Below, piece by piece: positions 21,849 to 31,572 of a stretch of DNA of 64,000 bases. The notes below the pieces were generated by a model. The model saw only the letters and a program-made list of their open reading frames with translations. It ran no database searches and had not been told where the DNA came from. The stretch's first letter is position 1. Each line of letters starts with the position of its first letter. This stretch comes from Sulfuriferula sp. (GTDB lineage Bacteria; Pseudomonadota; Gammaproteobacteria; Burkholderiales; Sulfuriferulaceae). The stretch lies in contig JABFSE010000003.1 of the NCBI GenBank assembly GCA_013140765.1, positions 100,269 through 164,268 on the forward strand, read 5' to 3'. The translations under genes were made by a program, and so were the position numbers.

Positions 21849-23590
21849 AGCGATTCATCCTCCCCTGTTGTTGCCGCAGGAATAGGTCTTTGCGTAATCG
21901 GTTTATCAGGCGCAATATCCAGTTGCCGTAACGCACCTTGCATCACTTGCTTAAACACGGGCGCGGATACCGTGCCGCCGTAATACTGCCCCGCCGCAGG
22001 CTCATCAACCATAACGGCAATAATCAGCCGTGGATTACTCGCGGGGGCAAAACCGATAAACGAAGCGATGTATTTATCCGCTGAATAGCCGCCCCTATCG
22101 GGCTTATGCGCCGTACCTGTTTTACCTGCGACGCGATAACCCTCTATCGCCGCTTGCGGGGCAGTACCTTCTACGCTGATAACGCTTTCCAGCATCGGTA
22201 TCACCGCATCTGCGCTTTGCGCACTAAACACGCGCGTACCCACTGGCGTTGCGCCATTCAGTTTTAACATGGTCACGGGCTTAATCACACCATGATTGGT
22301 AAACACGGTATAAGCCTGCGCTAATTGCAACAAGCTCACAGAAATGCCATTACCGTAAGACATGGTTGCCTGCTCTATCGGCCGCCATTTTTGGTAAGGA
22401 CGCAAACTACCCGATGCCGCACCTGGAAAACCAACTTGCGGCACGATGCCAAATCCAGCATTGTGAAATTCTGTCCACATATATTCGGGCGACATAGACA
22501 AAGCAATTTTAGACGCGCCGACGTTGCTGGATTTTTGTATCACTTGCGACACCGTCAACATGCCATGCGGGTGCGCATCATGGATGCGTTTAGTGCCAAC
22601 CACATAGCTACCATTGTCGGTATCTATCAGCGTGTCAGGACGATACTTGCCCGTGTCCATTGCCGCCGCGATAGTAAACGGTTTCATGGTTGAGCCAGGT
22701 TCATACTCGTCGGTGACTGCATGATTACGCATTTGCCACGGCTTTACGCCCTCTCGATTATTTGGGTTAAATGATGGGACATTGGCCAACGCCAAAATCT
22801 CACCTGTTTTTGCGTCCAACACCACTATCGCCCCCGCCTTGGCTTTATTCGCCAATACGGCCGCCTGCAATTCGCGGTAAGCCAGATATTGCAAACGCAT
22901 ATCTATAGATAGCGTTAAATCCTGACCTGGTTTAGGGCTTAATATGCTCGCCAGGTCTTCAAAAATGTTACCTTTACGGTCTTTCAACACACGGCGACTG
23001 CCAGGCACACCCGCCAAAGTAGCTTGATGCGCCAGCTCCATGCCTTCTTGCCCGCTGTCATCCAGCCCAGTAAAACCTAATAAATGTGCGGCCACTTCAC
23101 CCGCTGGGTAATAACGCCGATATTCGCGTTGCAACGCCATGCCTGCGATACCTAATTGCGCCACCGCCGCCGCTTGATCAGGCGGTAAGCGGCGTTTGAT
23201 ATACACAAATTCTTTTTCTTTTGCCGCCAGTTTTACCTGTATTTCTTGCGCTGACATCCCTAGCACTGCCGCCAATTGCTTGAGTTGCGACGGGCTTAAT
23301 TGCACCGCGCTAGGATTCGCCCACAAGGATTCTACGGGCGTACTAATTGCCAACGGTTCGCCTGTTCTATCCGCTATCATGCCTCGATGTGCGGGTAGCT
23401 CAACGACGCGACTAGCTAACGCATCGCCTTTGCGTTGCAAAAACTCATGACGCAAACTCTGCAAATAAATGGCTCTGCCCGCCAATATCAACAACATCAG
23501 CAATATCGCGCCGAGCACGAAATACGCCCGCCAGCTGACTAAATGCAGCTCCAGTAAATGACTAGTCGGACGGCTCGCAATACGACTCAT
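21845..23590 (-). CDS. ftsI: Septal peptidoglycan transpeptidase FtsI (PBP3)
   Basis: Class B penicillin-binding protein that crosslinks septal peptidoglycan with FtsW. It is 581 residues: a short cytoplasmic tail, one transmembrane segment (FVLGAILLMLLILAGRAIYL), the pedestal domain (RGMIADRTGEPLA) and the transpeptidase domain. Active-site motifs are STMK near residue 299 (YEPGSTMKPFT), SSN (QKSSNVGAS) and KTGT (VAGKTGTAHKP), all intact. Confidence 0.97.
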   Translation of the reverse strand: MSRIASRPTSHLLELHLVSWRAYFVLGAILLMLLILAGRAIYLQSLRHEFLQRKGDALASRVVELPAHRGMIADRTGEPLAISTPVESLWANPSAVQLSPSQLKQLAAVLGMSAQEIQVKLAAKEKEFVYIKRRLPPDQAAAVAQLGIAGMALQREYRRYYPAGEVAAHLLGFTGLDDSGQEGMELAHQATLAGVPGSRRVLKDRKGNIFEDLASILSPKPGQDLTLSIDMRLQYLAYRELQAAVLANKAKAGAIVVLDAKTGEILALANVPSFNPNNREGVKPWQMRNHAVTDEYEPGSTMKPFTIAAAMDTGKYRPDTLIDTDNGSYVVGTKRIHDAHPHGMLTVSQVIQKSSNVGASKIALSMSPEYMWTEFHNAGFGIVPQVGFPGAASGSLRPYQKWRPIEQATMSYGNGISVSLLQLAQAYTVFTNHGVIKPVTMLKLNGATPVGTRVFSAQSADAVIPMLESVISVEGTAPQAAIEGYRVAGKTGTAHKPDRGGYSADKYIASFIGFAPASNPRLIIAVMVDEPAAGQYYGGTVSAPVFKQVMQGALRQLDIAPDKPITQRPIPAATTGEDESL

Positions 23591-23871
23591 TGCACCACAC
23601 CCTGCACTTTGCCTGCGTACACCACTTGCACGTGCGCCGCATCAGGCAACTGCATTTGCAGTTTTTCTGTCGCCAATTTTTCTACTCTGGCGTGCATCGC
23701 CCACGTGCTCTGCTCTAATTGCAATTGACCCCATTCAACCTCAAGCGCACGTTGCTGTATCTGCGCCCGCTCCAGCGCGATAAAGGTTTGCCGCGCTTGG
23801 TGCTGGCTGGTGACGACTGCAAATGCGCTCACGACAACTATCGCTAACAATGCCAAATGCCACTTACTCAC
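23587..23871 (-). CDS. ftsL: Cell division protein FtsL
   Basis: Small bitopic divisome protein that forms a coiled coil with FtsB and FtsQ. It is 94 residues with an N-terminal membrane helix ([18 protein letters not shown]) then a heptad-rich region ([23 protein letters not shown]). Assignment rests on this architecture and on its fixed place between rsmH and ftsI; FtsL is poorly conserved in sequence. GTG start overlapping the rsmH stop as GTGA, and ATGA overlap with ftsI. Confidence 0.92.
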   Translation of the reverse strand: MSKWHLALLAIVVVSAFAVVTSQHQARQTFIALERAQIQQRALEVEWGQLQLEQSTWAMHARVEKLATEKLQMQLPDAAHVQVVYAGKVQGVVQ

Positions 23872-24788
23872 ACCGCCTCCATCACACGCATAACGGCACT
23901 ACGTGCACGCGGGTTACGCGCTATTTCTTCGGCACTGGGTTTGGTCGCTCGCCCAATTAGGCGCATTTTTGCCGTCGGTATATCCACAGCTTTAATTGGC
24001 AACCGTGCAGGCAAGCTCGGCGGACTGGATAATTCCCGCATAAACCGCTTCACAATTCGATCTTCCAGCGAATGAAAACTAATCACCGCGAGGCGACCCG
24101 TAGAAGTTAATAAGCCCGCTACTGCGGGCAGGGCTATCGACAATTCTTCAAGCTCTCGGTTGATGTAAATCCGTATAGCCTGAAAGGTGCGTGTCGCGGG
24201 ACTCTGCCCTGGCTCATGCCTAGGGATAACGGCCGCGACAAGTTGCGCAAGTTGTTTTGTGGTTGTAATTGGCGCGACTGCTCTTTGCGCAACAATCGCT
24301 CTTGCAATCGACTTAGCAAACCGCTCTTCACCATATTGACTAATCACCTCTCGTAATTCGATTTCAGCTACGCTTGCCAGCCATGCCGCCGCCGTTTGCC
24401 CACGCGTCGTGTCCATACGCATATCTAGCGGCGCATCAAAGCGAAAACTAAAACCACGCTCCGCCTCATCCAGTTGCGGCGATGACACACCTAAATCCAT
24501 TAACGCGCCGTCAATTTCAATCACACCACGCTGTGCCAATTCTGTCGCTAGGTGCTCAAAACCGCTATGTATCAATTCAAATCGCACATCGTTTATCAAT
24601 GCCCCAGCCGCCACCGCTTTGGGGTCTTTATCGAAAGCGTATAAACGCCCAGACTCACCCAGCTGGCTTAATATCAAGCGGCTATGCCCACCGCGACCAA
24701 ATGTCGCATCGACATAAATACCGCCCGCTTTAATCGCTAATGCCGCAACGGCCTCTGTCAATAAAACAGTCTCGTGTTGCAAGCTCAC
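23868..24788 (-). CDS. rsmH: 16S rRNA (cytosine1402-N4)-methyltransferase
   Basis: SAM-dependent enzyme (formerly MraW) that methylates C1402 in the ribosomal P site. It is 306 residues. Motifs: [10 protein letters not shown], the SAM-binding [32 protein letters not shown] in parts, and [13 protein letters not shown] near the C terminus. The start is GTG overlapping the mraZ stop as GTGA. Second gene of the cluster, its standard position. Confidence 0.97.
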   Translation of the reverse strand: MSLQHETVLLTEAVAALAIKAGGIYVDATFGRGGHSRLILSQLGESGRLYAFDKDPKAVAAGALINDVRFELIHSGFEHLATELAQRGVIEIDGALMDLGVSSPQLDEAERGFSFRFDAPLDMRMDTTRGQTAAAWLASVAEIELREVISQYGEERFAKSIARAIVAQRAVAPITTTKQLAQLVAAVIPRHEPGQSPATRTFQAIRIYINRELEELSIALPAVAGLLTSTGRLAVISFHSLEDRIVKRFMRELSSPPSLPARLPIKAVDIPTAKMRLIGRATKPSAEEIARNPRARSAVMRVMEAV

Positions 24789-25231
24789 AATGAAAAACCC
24801 GCCAACTCATCAGGCATGATGCCGTCACTAAAGGTCAATGCCGCATCCATTTGCGCTTGCCAGCGTGATTCGCTCCACAGTTCAAATTTCGCACCTTGAC
24901 CCACCATCACCACGCTTTTATCCAACGCAGCAAATTCACGCAACATGGCGGGCAATAGAATGCGCCCAGCAGTATCCAGCTCTAAATCAACCGCATTACC
25001 GATTAGCAAACGTTGCAAACTGCGGGTTTGAGGATTGAAGCTGGACAAGCTGTTTAATTTTTTCTCGATAGGCTCCCACTCGAGCAAGGGGAACAACAAC
25101 AAACACTGGCTAGGGTCAGCCGTTACCACAACGCGCCCATCGCCGTGCGCCAACAACGCGTCACGATACTTGGACGGCACTGCCAGCCGACCCTTAGTAT
25201 CCAGACTTAATGTTGTCACGCCTCGAAACAT
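24785..25231 (-). CDS. mraZ: Transcriptional regulator MraZ
   Basis: AbrB-fold DNA-binding protein of 148 residues that represses the division cluster it heads. Two tandem SpoVT/AbrB-like domains each carry the family DxxxR motif: [14 protein letters not shown] near the N terminus and [14 protein letters not shown] in the second half. Family members bind repeats spaced by 10 bp as oligomeric rings; a matching repeat array lies directly upstream in this sequence, so autoregulation is likely. Confidence 0.97.
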   Translation of the reverse strand: MFRGVTTLSLDTKGRLAVPSKYRDALLAHGDGRVVVTADPSQCLLLFPLLEWEPIEKKLNSLSSFNPQTRSLQRLLIGNAVDLELDTAGRILLPAMLREFAALDKSVVMVGQGAKFELWSESRWQAQMDAALTFSDGIMPDELAGFSL

Positions 25232-25269
25232 ACTTAAAAACCTTTATTTGAAAATGAGGGCAAAAACTC

Positions 25270-25304
25270 ACCACTTTTCGCCACTTTTTACCACATAACA
25301 CCAC
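25270..25304 (-). promoter_or_regulatory. MraZ-type operator: four GTGG repeats at 10-bp spacing
   Basis: On the strand of mraZ the sequence reads GTGGT, GTGGT, GTGGC, GTGGT, each followed by a 5-bp AT-rich spacer. The cores start at 25304, 25294, 25284 and 25274, an exact 10-bp period. This is the layout of known MraZ operators (short G-rich repeats with N5 spacers). The first repeat overlaps the -10 box of the mraZ promoter, so binding should block initiation. Confidence 0.85.
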
Positions 25305-25331
25305 TATAGATAATAATCCCTACAGGGTCAA
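25303..25331 (-). promoter_or_regulatory. Sigma-70 promoter of the mraZ division cluster
   Basis: -35 TTGACC (25331-25326), a 17-bp spacer, and -10 TATAGT (25308-25303), each one base from consensus. Transcription would start near 25296, inside the MraZ repeat array, about 65 bases before the mraZ ATG. No comparably strong promoter is seen within the overlapping genes down to ftsA. Confidence 0.8.
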
Positions 25332-25506
25332 GGACGAGTCTGAATTTATTTATAAATTACAAAGACTTAGCATATAAACAAATGCTAATATACGAAGATA
25401 ATTAAGCACATAGCGCAGATATTGAAAGTGCGTTATTAGGTAACGACGATGCTTAAATTGACCGCTTGCAGAGCGTCAAATGATTTGCAGATGTATTGAA
25501 AAAATG
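25332..25506. other. Non-coding spacer between the mraZ promoter and rnpB
   Basis: No plausible gene. It is AT-rich and holds two small inverted repeats: AATTTAT/ATAAATT and TTAGCAT-N8-ATGCTAA (25367-25388), with no T-run that would make a clear terminator. On the rnpB strand a T6 tract (25499-25504) follows the rnpB 3' end and may form part of its terminator. Confidence 0.5.
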
Positions 25507-25811
25507 AAGGTGAAGCTGATCGATAAGCCGGGTTTTGTCGTGAGCAATCATTCCTCTAGGCGTTTGGTCACCCAAACGCTCAAGCAACCTACCCGCAGGC
25601 TCAGCGAGCAGCTTCAACGCCTGCCTATTTGGTCTTGCTCCAGATGGAGGTTACCGCGTTTCACATCCATCCATCTTGCGATGGATTTACTCGTCTCTGT
25701 GGCCCTATTCCTCGCCTCACGGCGGCCAGCCATTAACTGGCATCCTGCTCTATGGAGCCCGGACTTTCCTCCCCCCTGATTACTCAAGGCAGCGATTGCT
25801 TGATCAGCTTC
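25507..25811 (-). ncRNA. rnpB: RNase P RNA (type A)
   Basis: Catalytic RNA that removes tRNA 5' leaders. On the minus strand the 5' end GAAGCTGATCAAGCAATCGC, the core GAGGAAAGTCCGGGCTCC, AGAGCAGGATGCCAG, GGTAACCTCC, GAGCAAGACCAAATAGG and the 3' segment CCCGGCTTATCGATCAGC align with E. coli RNase P RNA. At about 305 nt it is short: a single GCAA-capped hairpin (ATCCATC/GATGGAT) replaces P12-P14, and P3 is reduced. The P18 hairpin with a GTGA loop is present. Ends are approximate. A -10-like TAAAAT (25824-25819) sits just upstream, inside the end of the tonB-like gene. Confidence 0.95.
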
Positions 25812-25826
25812 GGGGCATATTTTACC

Positions 25827-26534
25827 TTATTCCAGCTTGAACCAGACTTTTATCTCTACCAGCGACTTAACGGCGCGTCCAGATTTTTGTGCAGGCGCGA
25901 ATCGCCCTTGTTTGAATGCGGTTAAAGCAGATTCGTCAAACACGCCCGCAGGTGTAGCGTCAGCAACTTTAACGCTTTCCACGCGCCCCATTTCATCGAG
26001 CTTAATGCGCAATATCACCCAGCCTTGCTGGTTGCTGCTTGCTGCCGCTTCTGGATAAACAGGCTGTATATTATTGAGCGCACGGGGGTGCACATCGACT
26101 TCTTTGGCGGTGTAATAAGTGCTATCGACGGATAACGGCAAATCTAGTTGCGGCAGGTTGGTTTTGTTAGTGGCTATCGTGTCGGCAGTCGCATTGTCTG
26201 CTGTTGCAGCAACAACGGCTGGCGTAACGGTGGTGGCAGTCACAGATGGCACGGCATCCATCAACGGCACGCTGGTGCTCGATTGCGCCAGCGCGTGCAT
26301 AATGGGGACGGCTATTGCCTGCGCATCGACGGCCTGCGCTGGCGAACTGGTTGCGGCAGGCGAAAACTGCACCTGCATGACTTGTTGCTTTTGCACGCTA
26401 ACTTTGCTGGTAGGCGCGATTTGCACCAAGCCGATAATTGCGCCATGCACACCCAGTGAGAACAGCAAAGCCGCCAGCACACGACGTGCGGCGGGGCTTA
26501 ATTCGGGTTCTTGTATAGCGAGCGAGCGCGGCAT
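25827..26534 (-). CDS. TonB-family energy transducer
   Basis: A 235-residue protein with a cytoplasmic N terminus, one membrane helix (VLAALLFSLGVHGAIIGLVQI), an Ala/Thr/Val-rich periplasmic linker and a C-terminal TonB domain (YPEAAASSNQQGWVILRIKLD, ALTAFKQGRFAPAQKSGR, ending VEIKVWFKLE). Such proteins couple the proton gradient to outer-membrane transport, or serve as TonB-like proteins in other envelope tasks. The ATG at 26534 is chosen because upstream starts would lie inside apaG; no clear Shine-Dalgarno is seen. No exbB/exbD is nearby, so its motor is encoded elsewhere. Confidence 0.85.
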   Translation of the reverse strand: MPRSLAIQEPELSPAARRVLAALLFSLGVHGAIIGLVQIAPTSKVSVQKQQVMQVQFSPAATSSPAQAVDAQAIAVPIMHALAQSSTSVPLMDAVPSVTATTVTPAVVAATADNATADTIATNKTNLPQLDLPLSVDSTYYTAKEVDVHPRALNNIQPVYPEAAASSNQQGWVILRIKLDEMGRVESVKVADATPAGVFDESALTAFKQGRFAPAQKSGRAVKSLVEIKVWFKLE

Positions 26535-26550
26535 TAGCGCAAGCGTTAAA

Positions 26551-26934
26551 TCAATGCAGTGTACGCGGCATTGCCAACACAAATGAGGCAACATCCGCGT
26601 CAAAATGCTCACCGTCTGCCGCTATCATCTGATAACTACCGCGCATCGTGCCCACAGGCGTATTCAGGGCGGTACCGCTGGTATATTCAAACGCCTCGCC
26701 TGGCTTGAGCATGGGTTGCTCACCCACTACGCCTAAGCCACGCACCTCTTGCACGCGCTCTTCTGCGTCGGTGATTACCCAGTGCCGCGATACTAATTGC
26801 GCGGCTTGCGTACCTGTGTTGGCAATGGTAATGGTGTAAGCGAACACATAGCGTTCGACGTTAGGGTCGGACTGTTCTGCTAAATAAGCAGTGTTTACAC
26901 TCACGGTAATGTGGTTTTTCCTACTGTCGCCCAT
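26551..26934 (-). CDS. apaG: ApaG family protein (Co2+/Mg2+ efflux-associated)
   Basis: A 127-residue beta-sandwich protein (DUF525). Conserved stretches: YVFAYTITIANTGTQAAQLVSRHWVI, VRGLGVVGEQPMLKPGEAFEYTSG and MRGSYQMIAADGEHFD. Family members are linked to divalent metal resistance in Salmonella, but the molecular role is unclear. The ATG at 26934 (MGDSRKN) is preceded by AGAAAGA and gives the usual length. It is divergent from rpe with a 98-base shared upstream region. Confidence 0.9.
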   Translation of the reverse strand: MGDSRKNHITVSVNTAYLAEQSDPNVERYVFAYTITIANTGTQAAQLVSRHWVITDAEERVQEVRGLGVVGEQPMLKPGEAFEYTSGTALNTPVGTMRGSYQMIAADGEHFDADVASFVLAMPRTLH

Positions 26935-27032
26935 GGCTATCTTTCTGTGGTGGCGTGCTGTTATTGGCACGCAATTCAAGGTAAAATCTAAAAATTAACC
27001 AATTATCGCTTAATTCACTATAAGGAAGCATC

Positions 27033-27719
27033 ATGTCTAGACAGTTCCGTATCGCACCTAGCATTTTATCTGCAAATTTCGCTAAATTAGGACAAGAAGT
27101 CAATGATGTGATTGCTTCTGGCACAGACATTGTTCACTTTGACGTAATGGATAACCATTATGTGCCTAATCTGACTATCGGCCCTTTAGTATGCGAATCC
27201 TTACGTCCTGTCACTGACGCATTCATCGACGTGCATCTCATGGTAAAGCCAGTTGACCGCATTATCCCTGATTTTGCTAAAGCTGGGGCGAACATGATTA
27301 CATTTCATCCAGAAGCATCTGATCATATCGACCGTACTTTAGCGTTAATCAAAGAATGTGGCTGTAAAGCGGGTTTGGTATTTAACCCCGCGACTTCATT
27401 GAGCTATTTGGATCACGTAATGGACAAAGTTGACATGATATTGCTGATGTCAGTCAACCCTGGTTTTGGCGGTCAAAAATTCATTCCTGAAACATTAAAC
27501 AAAATCCGCGCAGTACGTCAACGCATAGACGCGTCGGGGCGTGACATCTGGTTAGAAGTCGATGGCGGCGTTAAAGTCGATAACATCGCTGAAATCGCCC
27601 GTGCAGGTGCAGACGTATTTGTCGCAGGTTCTGCTATTTTTGGCTCGCCTAAAGACACCGATCCTAACCGTTACGATACCGTTGTTGCCGCAATGCGTGC
27701 AGAATTGGCTAAGGCTTAA
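27033..27719 (+). CDS. rpe: Ribulose-phosphate 3-epimerase
   Basis: Interconverts ribulose-5-phosphate and xylulose-5-phosphate in the pentose phosphate (or Calvin) pathway. It is 228 residues. TIM-barrel motifs: [51 protein letters not shown] and VDGGV with the catalytic aspartates. AAGGAAG precedes the ATG. It heads rpe-gph-trpEGDC, a run seen in many proteobacteria. Confidence 0.97.
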   Translation: MSRQFRIAPSILSANFAKLGQEVNDVIASGTDIVHFDVMDNHYVPNLTIGPLVCESLRPVTDAFIDVHLMVKPVDRIIPDFAKAGANMITFHPEASDHIDRTLALIKECGCKAGLVFNPATSLSYLDHVMDKVDMILLMSVNPGFGGQKFIPETLNKIRAVRQRIDASGRDIWLEVDGGVKVDNIAEIARAGADVFVAGSAIFGSPKDTDPNRYDTVVAAMRAELAKA

Positions 27720-27720
27720 T

Positions 27721-28401
27721 ATGAAATTTCCTATTGCAATCAAAGCGGTTGTTATTGATTTAGACGGCACGCTGCTAGACACCGCGCCTGATTTAGCGCA
27801 CGCCGCCGAGCTGATGATGGCAGAATTAAACTTGCCAGCCGTACCGTTGGCAACAATTAAAACCTACATCGGCAATGGCGTATCACGCTTGGCAAAACGC
27901 GTATTAACAGGCGATATGGAAGCCGAACCCGATGCTGAGTTGTTCGCTCGCGCCTTTCCTTTATACCAAAAACATTACGCCGCCAATGTGTCACTTTACT
28001 CACGCCCATTTGATGGCGTAGTCGCAGGCTTGGAAGCCTTCAAAGCGATGGGCGTACACGTTGCCTGCATTACCAACAAAGCCGAAGCCTACACCCTGCC
28101 ACTGCTGAAAGACACGGGTTTGTTTGACTATTTCGAGCTGATTTTATCAGGTGACAGCTTGCCTAAACGCAAGCCAGATCCACTGCCGTTATTGCACGCG
28201 TGCCAGCATTTTGGCGTTGCACCCGCTGAATTACTGCTCATCGGTGATTCGTTAAACGACACGCAAGCCGCCCGCGCTGCAGGTTGCCCTGTATTCTGCG
28301 TGCCTTACGGTTACAATCGCGGTCGCGCGGTAGAAGAGCTGGATTTAGATGCAGTGACCCCTACGCTATTAGATGCGGCAAAACTAACGGTTAAAGCCTA
28401 A
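27721..28401 (+). CDS. gph: Phosphoglycolate phosphatase
   Basis: HAD-family phosphatase that removes phosphate from 2-phosphoglycolate, formed by DNA repair or by RuBisCO oxygenation. It is 226 residues from the ATG one base after the rpe stop. HAD motifs: I VIDLDGTLLDT, II CITNK, III KRKPDPLPLL, IV LIGDSLNDTQAA. The helical cap lies between motifs I and II. Fits the Gph group by context and length; substrate within the HAD family is inferred. Confidence 0.92.
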   Translation: MKFPIAIKAVVIDLDGTLLDTAPDLAHAAELMMAELNLPAVPLATIKTYIGNGVSRLAKRVLTGDMEAEPDAELFARAFPLYQKHYAANVSLYSRPFDGVVAGLEAFKAMGVHVACITNKAEAYTLPLLKDTGLFDYFELILSGDSLPKRKPDPLPLLHACQHFGVAPAELLLIGDSLNDTQAARAAGCPVFCVPYGYNRGRAVEELDLDAVTPTLLDAAKLTVKA

Positions 28402-28506
28402 TCATGCTATTTGCCTATATGATGAAATCAGTAACACGATGGCGGAGATGCGACACGCAATAAACTCGCATACTCTAAAACCTCATCGTATAAGGCAGGC
28501 ATCATC

Positions 28507-29982
28507 ATGACTGAACAACAATTTTTTGAACTCGCCAAACTAGGCTATAACCGTATCCCGCTTACCCGCGAACTCCCTGCGGATCTGGATACGCCGCTTT
28601 CCATCTACCTTAAACTGGCTAATGCACCTTATTCGTATCTGCTGGAATCCGTCGTTGGCGGTGAGCAATTTGGGCGTTACTCATTTATCGGCTTGCCTGC
28701 CCGTACCGTATTACGCGTACATGGGCATATCGTCAGCGTGGAAACAGACGGCGTTAAAATAGAACAGCACGACAGCCCAGACCCACTCGCATTTATCGAG
28801 GCTTATAAACAACGCTTTAACGCCGCAGATTTACCCAATTTGCCGCGTTTTTCAGGTGGTTTAGCGGGTTATTTTGGCTACGATACCGTGCGTTATATCG
28901 AAAAACGCCTAGCGCACAGCCATAAAAACGACACCTTACACACGCCAGACAGCCTGTTATTACTGACAGAAGAACTGGTTGTGGTTGATAACCTTAGCGG
29001 CACATTGAGTCTAATAGTCTATGTTGACCCGCTAGAGGCAGACGCTTACAGCCGTGGTTATATGCGACTGAATGAACTCACTCAGCAATTACGTGCGCCG
29101 CTCAAAATCCCGCATATCGAGCCCGTTGCCCCCGCCGAAGTCACCTCAGAATTCGGCGAAGCGGCATTCAAAGCCGCCGTGGTACGGGCGCAAGAATATA
29201 TACTCAATGGCGACATCATGCAGGTAGTATTAAGCCAGCGCATGTCGCGCCCGTTTCACGCCAGCCCGCTCACGCTTTATCGCGCCTTGCGTAGCTTGAA
29301 CCCATCGCCGTACATGTTTTATTACGACATGGGCGGCTTTCACGTGGTCGGCGCGTCACCTGAAATCCTCGTGCGCTTAGAAGACGATACCGTCACCGTG
29401 CGCCCTATAGCTGGCACACGTCCACGCGGGGCAAACCGCGAGTCCGACACCGCATTGGCAGCGGAGCTATTAGCCGACCCTAAAGAATGCGCAGAACATT
29501 TGCAATTGCTAGATTTAGGGCGCAATGATGCTGGGCGCGTCGCCGTCACAGGGAGCGTCAAAGTCACTGAAAACATGCAAATCGAACGCTATTCCCATGT
29601 GATGCACATTGTTTCCAATGTCGAAGGCAAGCTCAAACCTGGCTTAACAGCAATGGACGTGCTGCGTGCGACCTTCCCCGCAGGCACGGTATCAGGCGCA
29701 CCCAAAGTACGGGCGATGGAAATCATAGACGAACTCGAACCCAGCAAACGCGGCATTTACGCAGGTGCAGTAGGCTATTTAAGCTTTAATGGATCTATGG
29801 ATTTAGCTATTGCTATCCGCACCGCCGTGGTCAAAGACAATATGCTCTACGTGCAAGCAGGGGCGGGCATCGTAGCGGACTCCATACCTGATAGCGAATG
29901 GACTGAAACCCAAAACAAAGCCCGTGCCGTTATCCGCGCCGCCGAACTGGCGCAGGCTGGCCTCACAGGAACGGGAGAATAA
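28507..29982 (+). CDS. trpE: Anthranilate synthase component I
   Basis: Forms anthranilate from chorismate with ammonia delivered by TrpG, the first committed step of tryptophan synthesis. It is 491 residues. Chorismate-binding motifs: [51 protein letters not shown] in parts, [15 protein letters not shown] and [19 protein letters not shown]. The allosteric N-terminal part carries [19 protein letters not shown] with the LLES-type Trp-binding motif, so Trp feedback inhibition is expected. The 105-base gap before it holds only a dubious 19-codon frame. Confidence 0.97.
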   Translation: MTEQQFFELAKLGYNRIPLTRELPADLDTPLSIYLKLANAPYSYLLESVVGGEQFGRYSFIGLPARTVLRVHGHIVSVETDGVKIEQHDSPDPLAFIEAYKQRFNAADLPNLPRFSGGLAGYFGYDTVRYIEKRLAHSHKNDTLHTPDSLLLLTEELVVVDNLSGTLSLIVYVDPLEADAYSRGYMRLNELTQQLRAPLKIPHIEPVAPAEVTSEFGEAAFKAAVVRAQEYILNGDIMQVVLSQRMSRPFHASPLTLYRALRSLNPSPYMFYYDMGGFHVVGASPEILVRLEDDTVTVRPIAGTRPRGANRESDTALAAELLADPKECAEHLQLLDLGRNDAGRVAVTGSVKVTENMQIERYSHVMHIVSNVEGKLKPGLTAMDVLRATFPAGTVSGAPKVRAMEIIDELEPSKRGIYAGAVGYLSFNGSMDLAIAIRTAVVKDNMLYVQAGAGIVADSIPDSEWTETQNKARAVIRAAELAQAGLTGTGE

Positions 29983-29983
29983 T

Positions 29984-30547
29984 ATGTTACTGATGATAGA
30001 TAATTACGACTCCTTCACCTACAACATCGTGCAATACTTGGGCGAGCTAGGTGCGGAGGTGCGCGTGTTTCGCAATGATGAAATTGATTTAGATGCGATA
30101 GCCGCGTTGCAACCCGACCATATCGTTATTTCACCAGGACCGTGTACACCAAAGGAGGCGGGCATTTCCGTACCGTTAATACAAGCCTACGCGGGCAAAG
30201 TGCCAATATTGGGCGTATGCCTAGGGCATCAAAGCATAGGGCAAGCGTTTGGCGGCAATATCATCCGCGCCCAACAGCTCATGCACGGCAAAACCTCTAT
30301 GGTGCATCATCACAATACGGGCGTATTCGCAGGTTTGCCCAATCCTGTCCGCGCCACGCGCTATCATTCGCTGGTTATCGAGCGCGAAACTTTGCCAGAC
30401 TGCTTAGAGATCACCGCTTGGACAGACGACGGCGAAATCATGGGCGTACGCCATAAAACGCTGGCAGTTGAAGGCGTGCAATTTCATCCTGAATCCATAC
30501 TCACAGAATACGGGCATGAAATGTTCGCTAACTTCCTGAAAGCATGA
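29984..30547 (+). CDS. trpG: Anthranilate synthase component II (glutamine amidotransferase)
   Basis: Hydrolyses glutamine and passes ammonia to TrpE (in many bacteria it also serves PabB). It is 187 residues. Class I amidotransferase motifs: [20 protein letters not shown], the oxyanion strand [13 protein letters not shown], the nucleophile in [16 protein letters not shown] (Cys of GVCLGH), and the His-Glu pair in [12 protein letters not shown]. The ATG follows the trpE stop by one base. It overlaps trpD by ATGA. Confidence 0.97.
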   Translation: MLLMIDNYDSFTYNIVQYLGELGAEVRVFRNDEIDLDAIAALQPDHIVISPGPCTPKEAGISVPLIQAYAGKVPILGVCLGHQSIGQAFGGNIIRAQQLMHGKTSMVHHHNTGVFAGLPNPVRATRYHSLVIERETLPDCLEITAWTDDGEIMGVRHKTLAVEGVQFHPESILTEYGHEMFANFLKA

Positions 30548-31572
30548 GCATGATAAATACCGCAACACTGCTCAACCAGCTCATAGCCAAACAAGATTTA
30601 AGCCACGCGCAAATGCACGACATCATGCGCGCCATCATGACAGGTGAGCTATCGCCGCCACTCATCGCTGCTTTTTTAGTCGGTTTGCGTTGCAAAGGCG
30701 AAAGCGTGACCGAACTCGCGGCGGCGGCGGAAGTGATGCGTAGCTTGTCCACCAAAGTACCGTTAGCGCACCTGCCGCATTTAGTCGATACCTGCGGCAC
30801 AGGCGGTGATGGTGCGCACACATTCAACATTTCCACTGCCGCCGCCTTTGTCACAGCGGCGGCGGGGGCGAATGTTGCCAAGCATGGTGGGCGTTCAGTT
30901 TCATCCACCTCAGGCAGTGCCGACGTACTCGAAGCCTTGGGCATCAACGTCAACCTCAGTCCTGAACAGGTTGCACGCTGCGTACAGGAAATAGGCATCG
31001 GTTTTATGTTCGCGCCCAACCACCACAGCGCGATGAAACACGCCGCACCTGTACGTCGCGAGCTGGGTGTACGTACCTTATTTAATCTGCTAGGCCCTAT
31101 GACTAACCCCGCCAATGCGCCCAATCAAGTCATGGGCGTATTCGCTCGTGAGCTCACAGGCAAATTGGCACACGTATTGCAAACGCTAGGTAGCCAGCAT
31201 GTCATGGTCGTCCATGCCGCAGATGGCATGGACGAGCTGAGTTTAAGTGGCGTGAGTTATATCGCCGAGCTGTGTAACGGCACGGTAACTGAATATGAAA
31301 TCACGCCTGAACAATTTGGGCTAGTCCGCGCCAGTAATGCCGAGCTGGCTGTGGCTAATTTAGATACGGCAAAAGCACTGCTCATCGCCGCACTTAATAA
31401 TGAAAACCGTGCCGCCAGCGACATTGTCGCACTCAACGCAGGCGCGGCGATTTATGTCGCAGGCATAGTGCCAGACCTCGCATCAGGCGTGCAATTAGCG
31501 CAGCAACAAATCACCTCGGGCGCGGCTATGCGCAAACTCGACCAACTCCGTGAACTAAGCCTACATGTCTGA
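30544..31572 (+). CDS. trpD: Anthranilate phosphoribosyltransferase
   Basis: Joins anthranilate to PRPP. It is 342 residues. Motifs: the PRPP-binding [20 protein letters not shown] (glycine-rich loop), [21 protein letters not shown] in parts, [13 protein letters not shown] and [21 protein letters not shown]. Shares ATGA with trpG and overlaps trpC by eight bases, so trpE-G-D-C is one tightly coupled unit. Confidence 0.97.
   Translation: MSMINTATLLNQLIAKQDLSHAQMHDIMRAIMTGELSPPLIAAFLVGLRCKGESVTELAAAAEVMRSLSTKVPLAHLPHLVDTCGTGGDGAHTFNISTAAAFVTAAAGANVAKHGGRSVSSTSGSADVLEALGINVNLSPEQVARCVQEIGIGFMFAPNHHSAMKHAAPVRRELGVRTLFNLLGPMTNPANAPNQVMGVFARELTGKLAHVLQTLGSQHVMVVHAADGMDELSLSGVSYIAELCNGTVTEYEITPEQFGLVRASNAELAVANLDTAKALLIAALNNENRAASDIVALNAGAAIYVAGIVPDLASGVQLAQQQITSGAAMRKLDQLRELSLHV

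Noticed and set aside
25480..25779. A 99-codon plus-strand frame
   Set aside because: It runs antisense through rnpB, whose conserved core explains the sequence.
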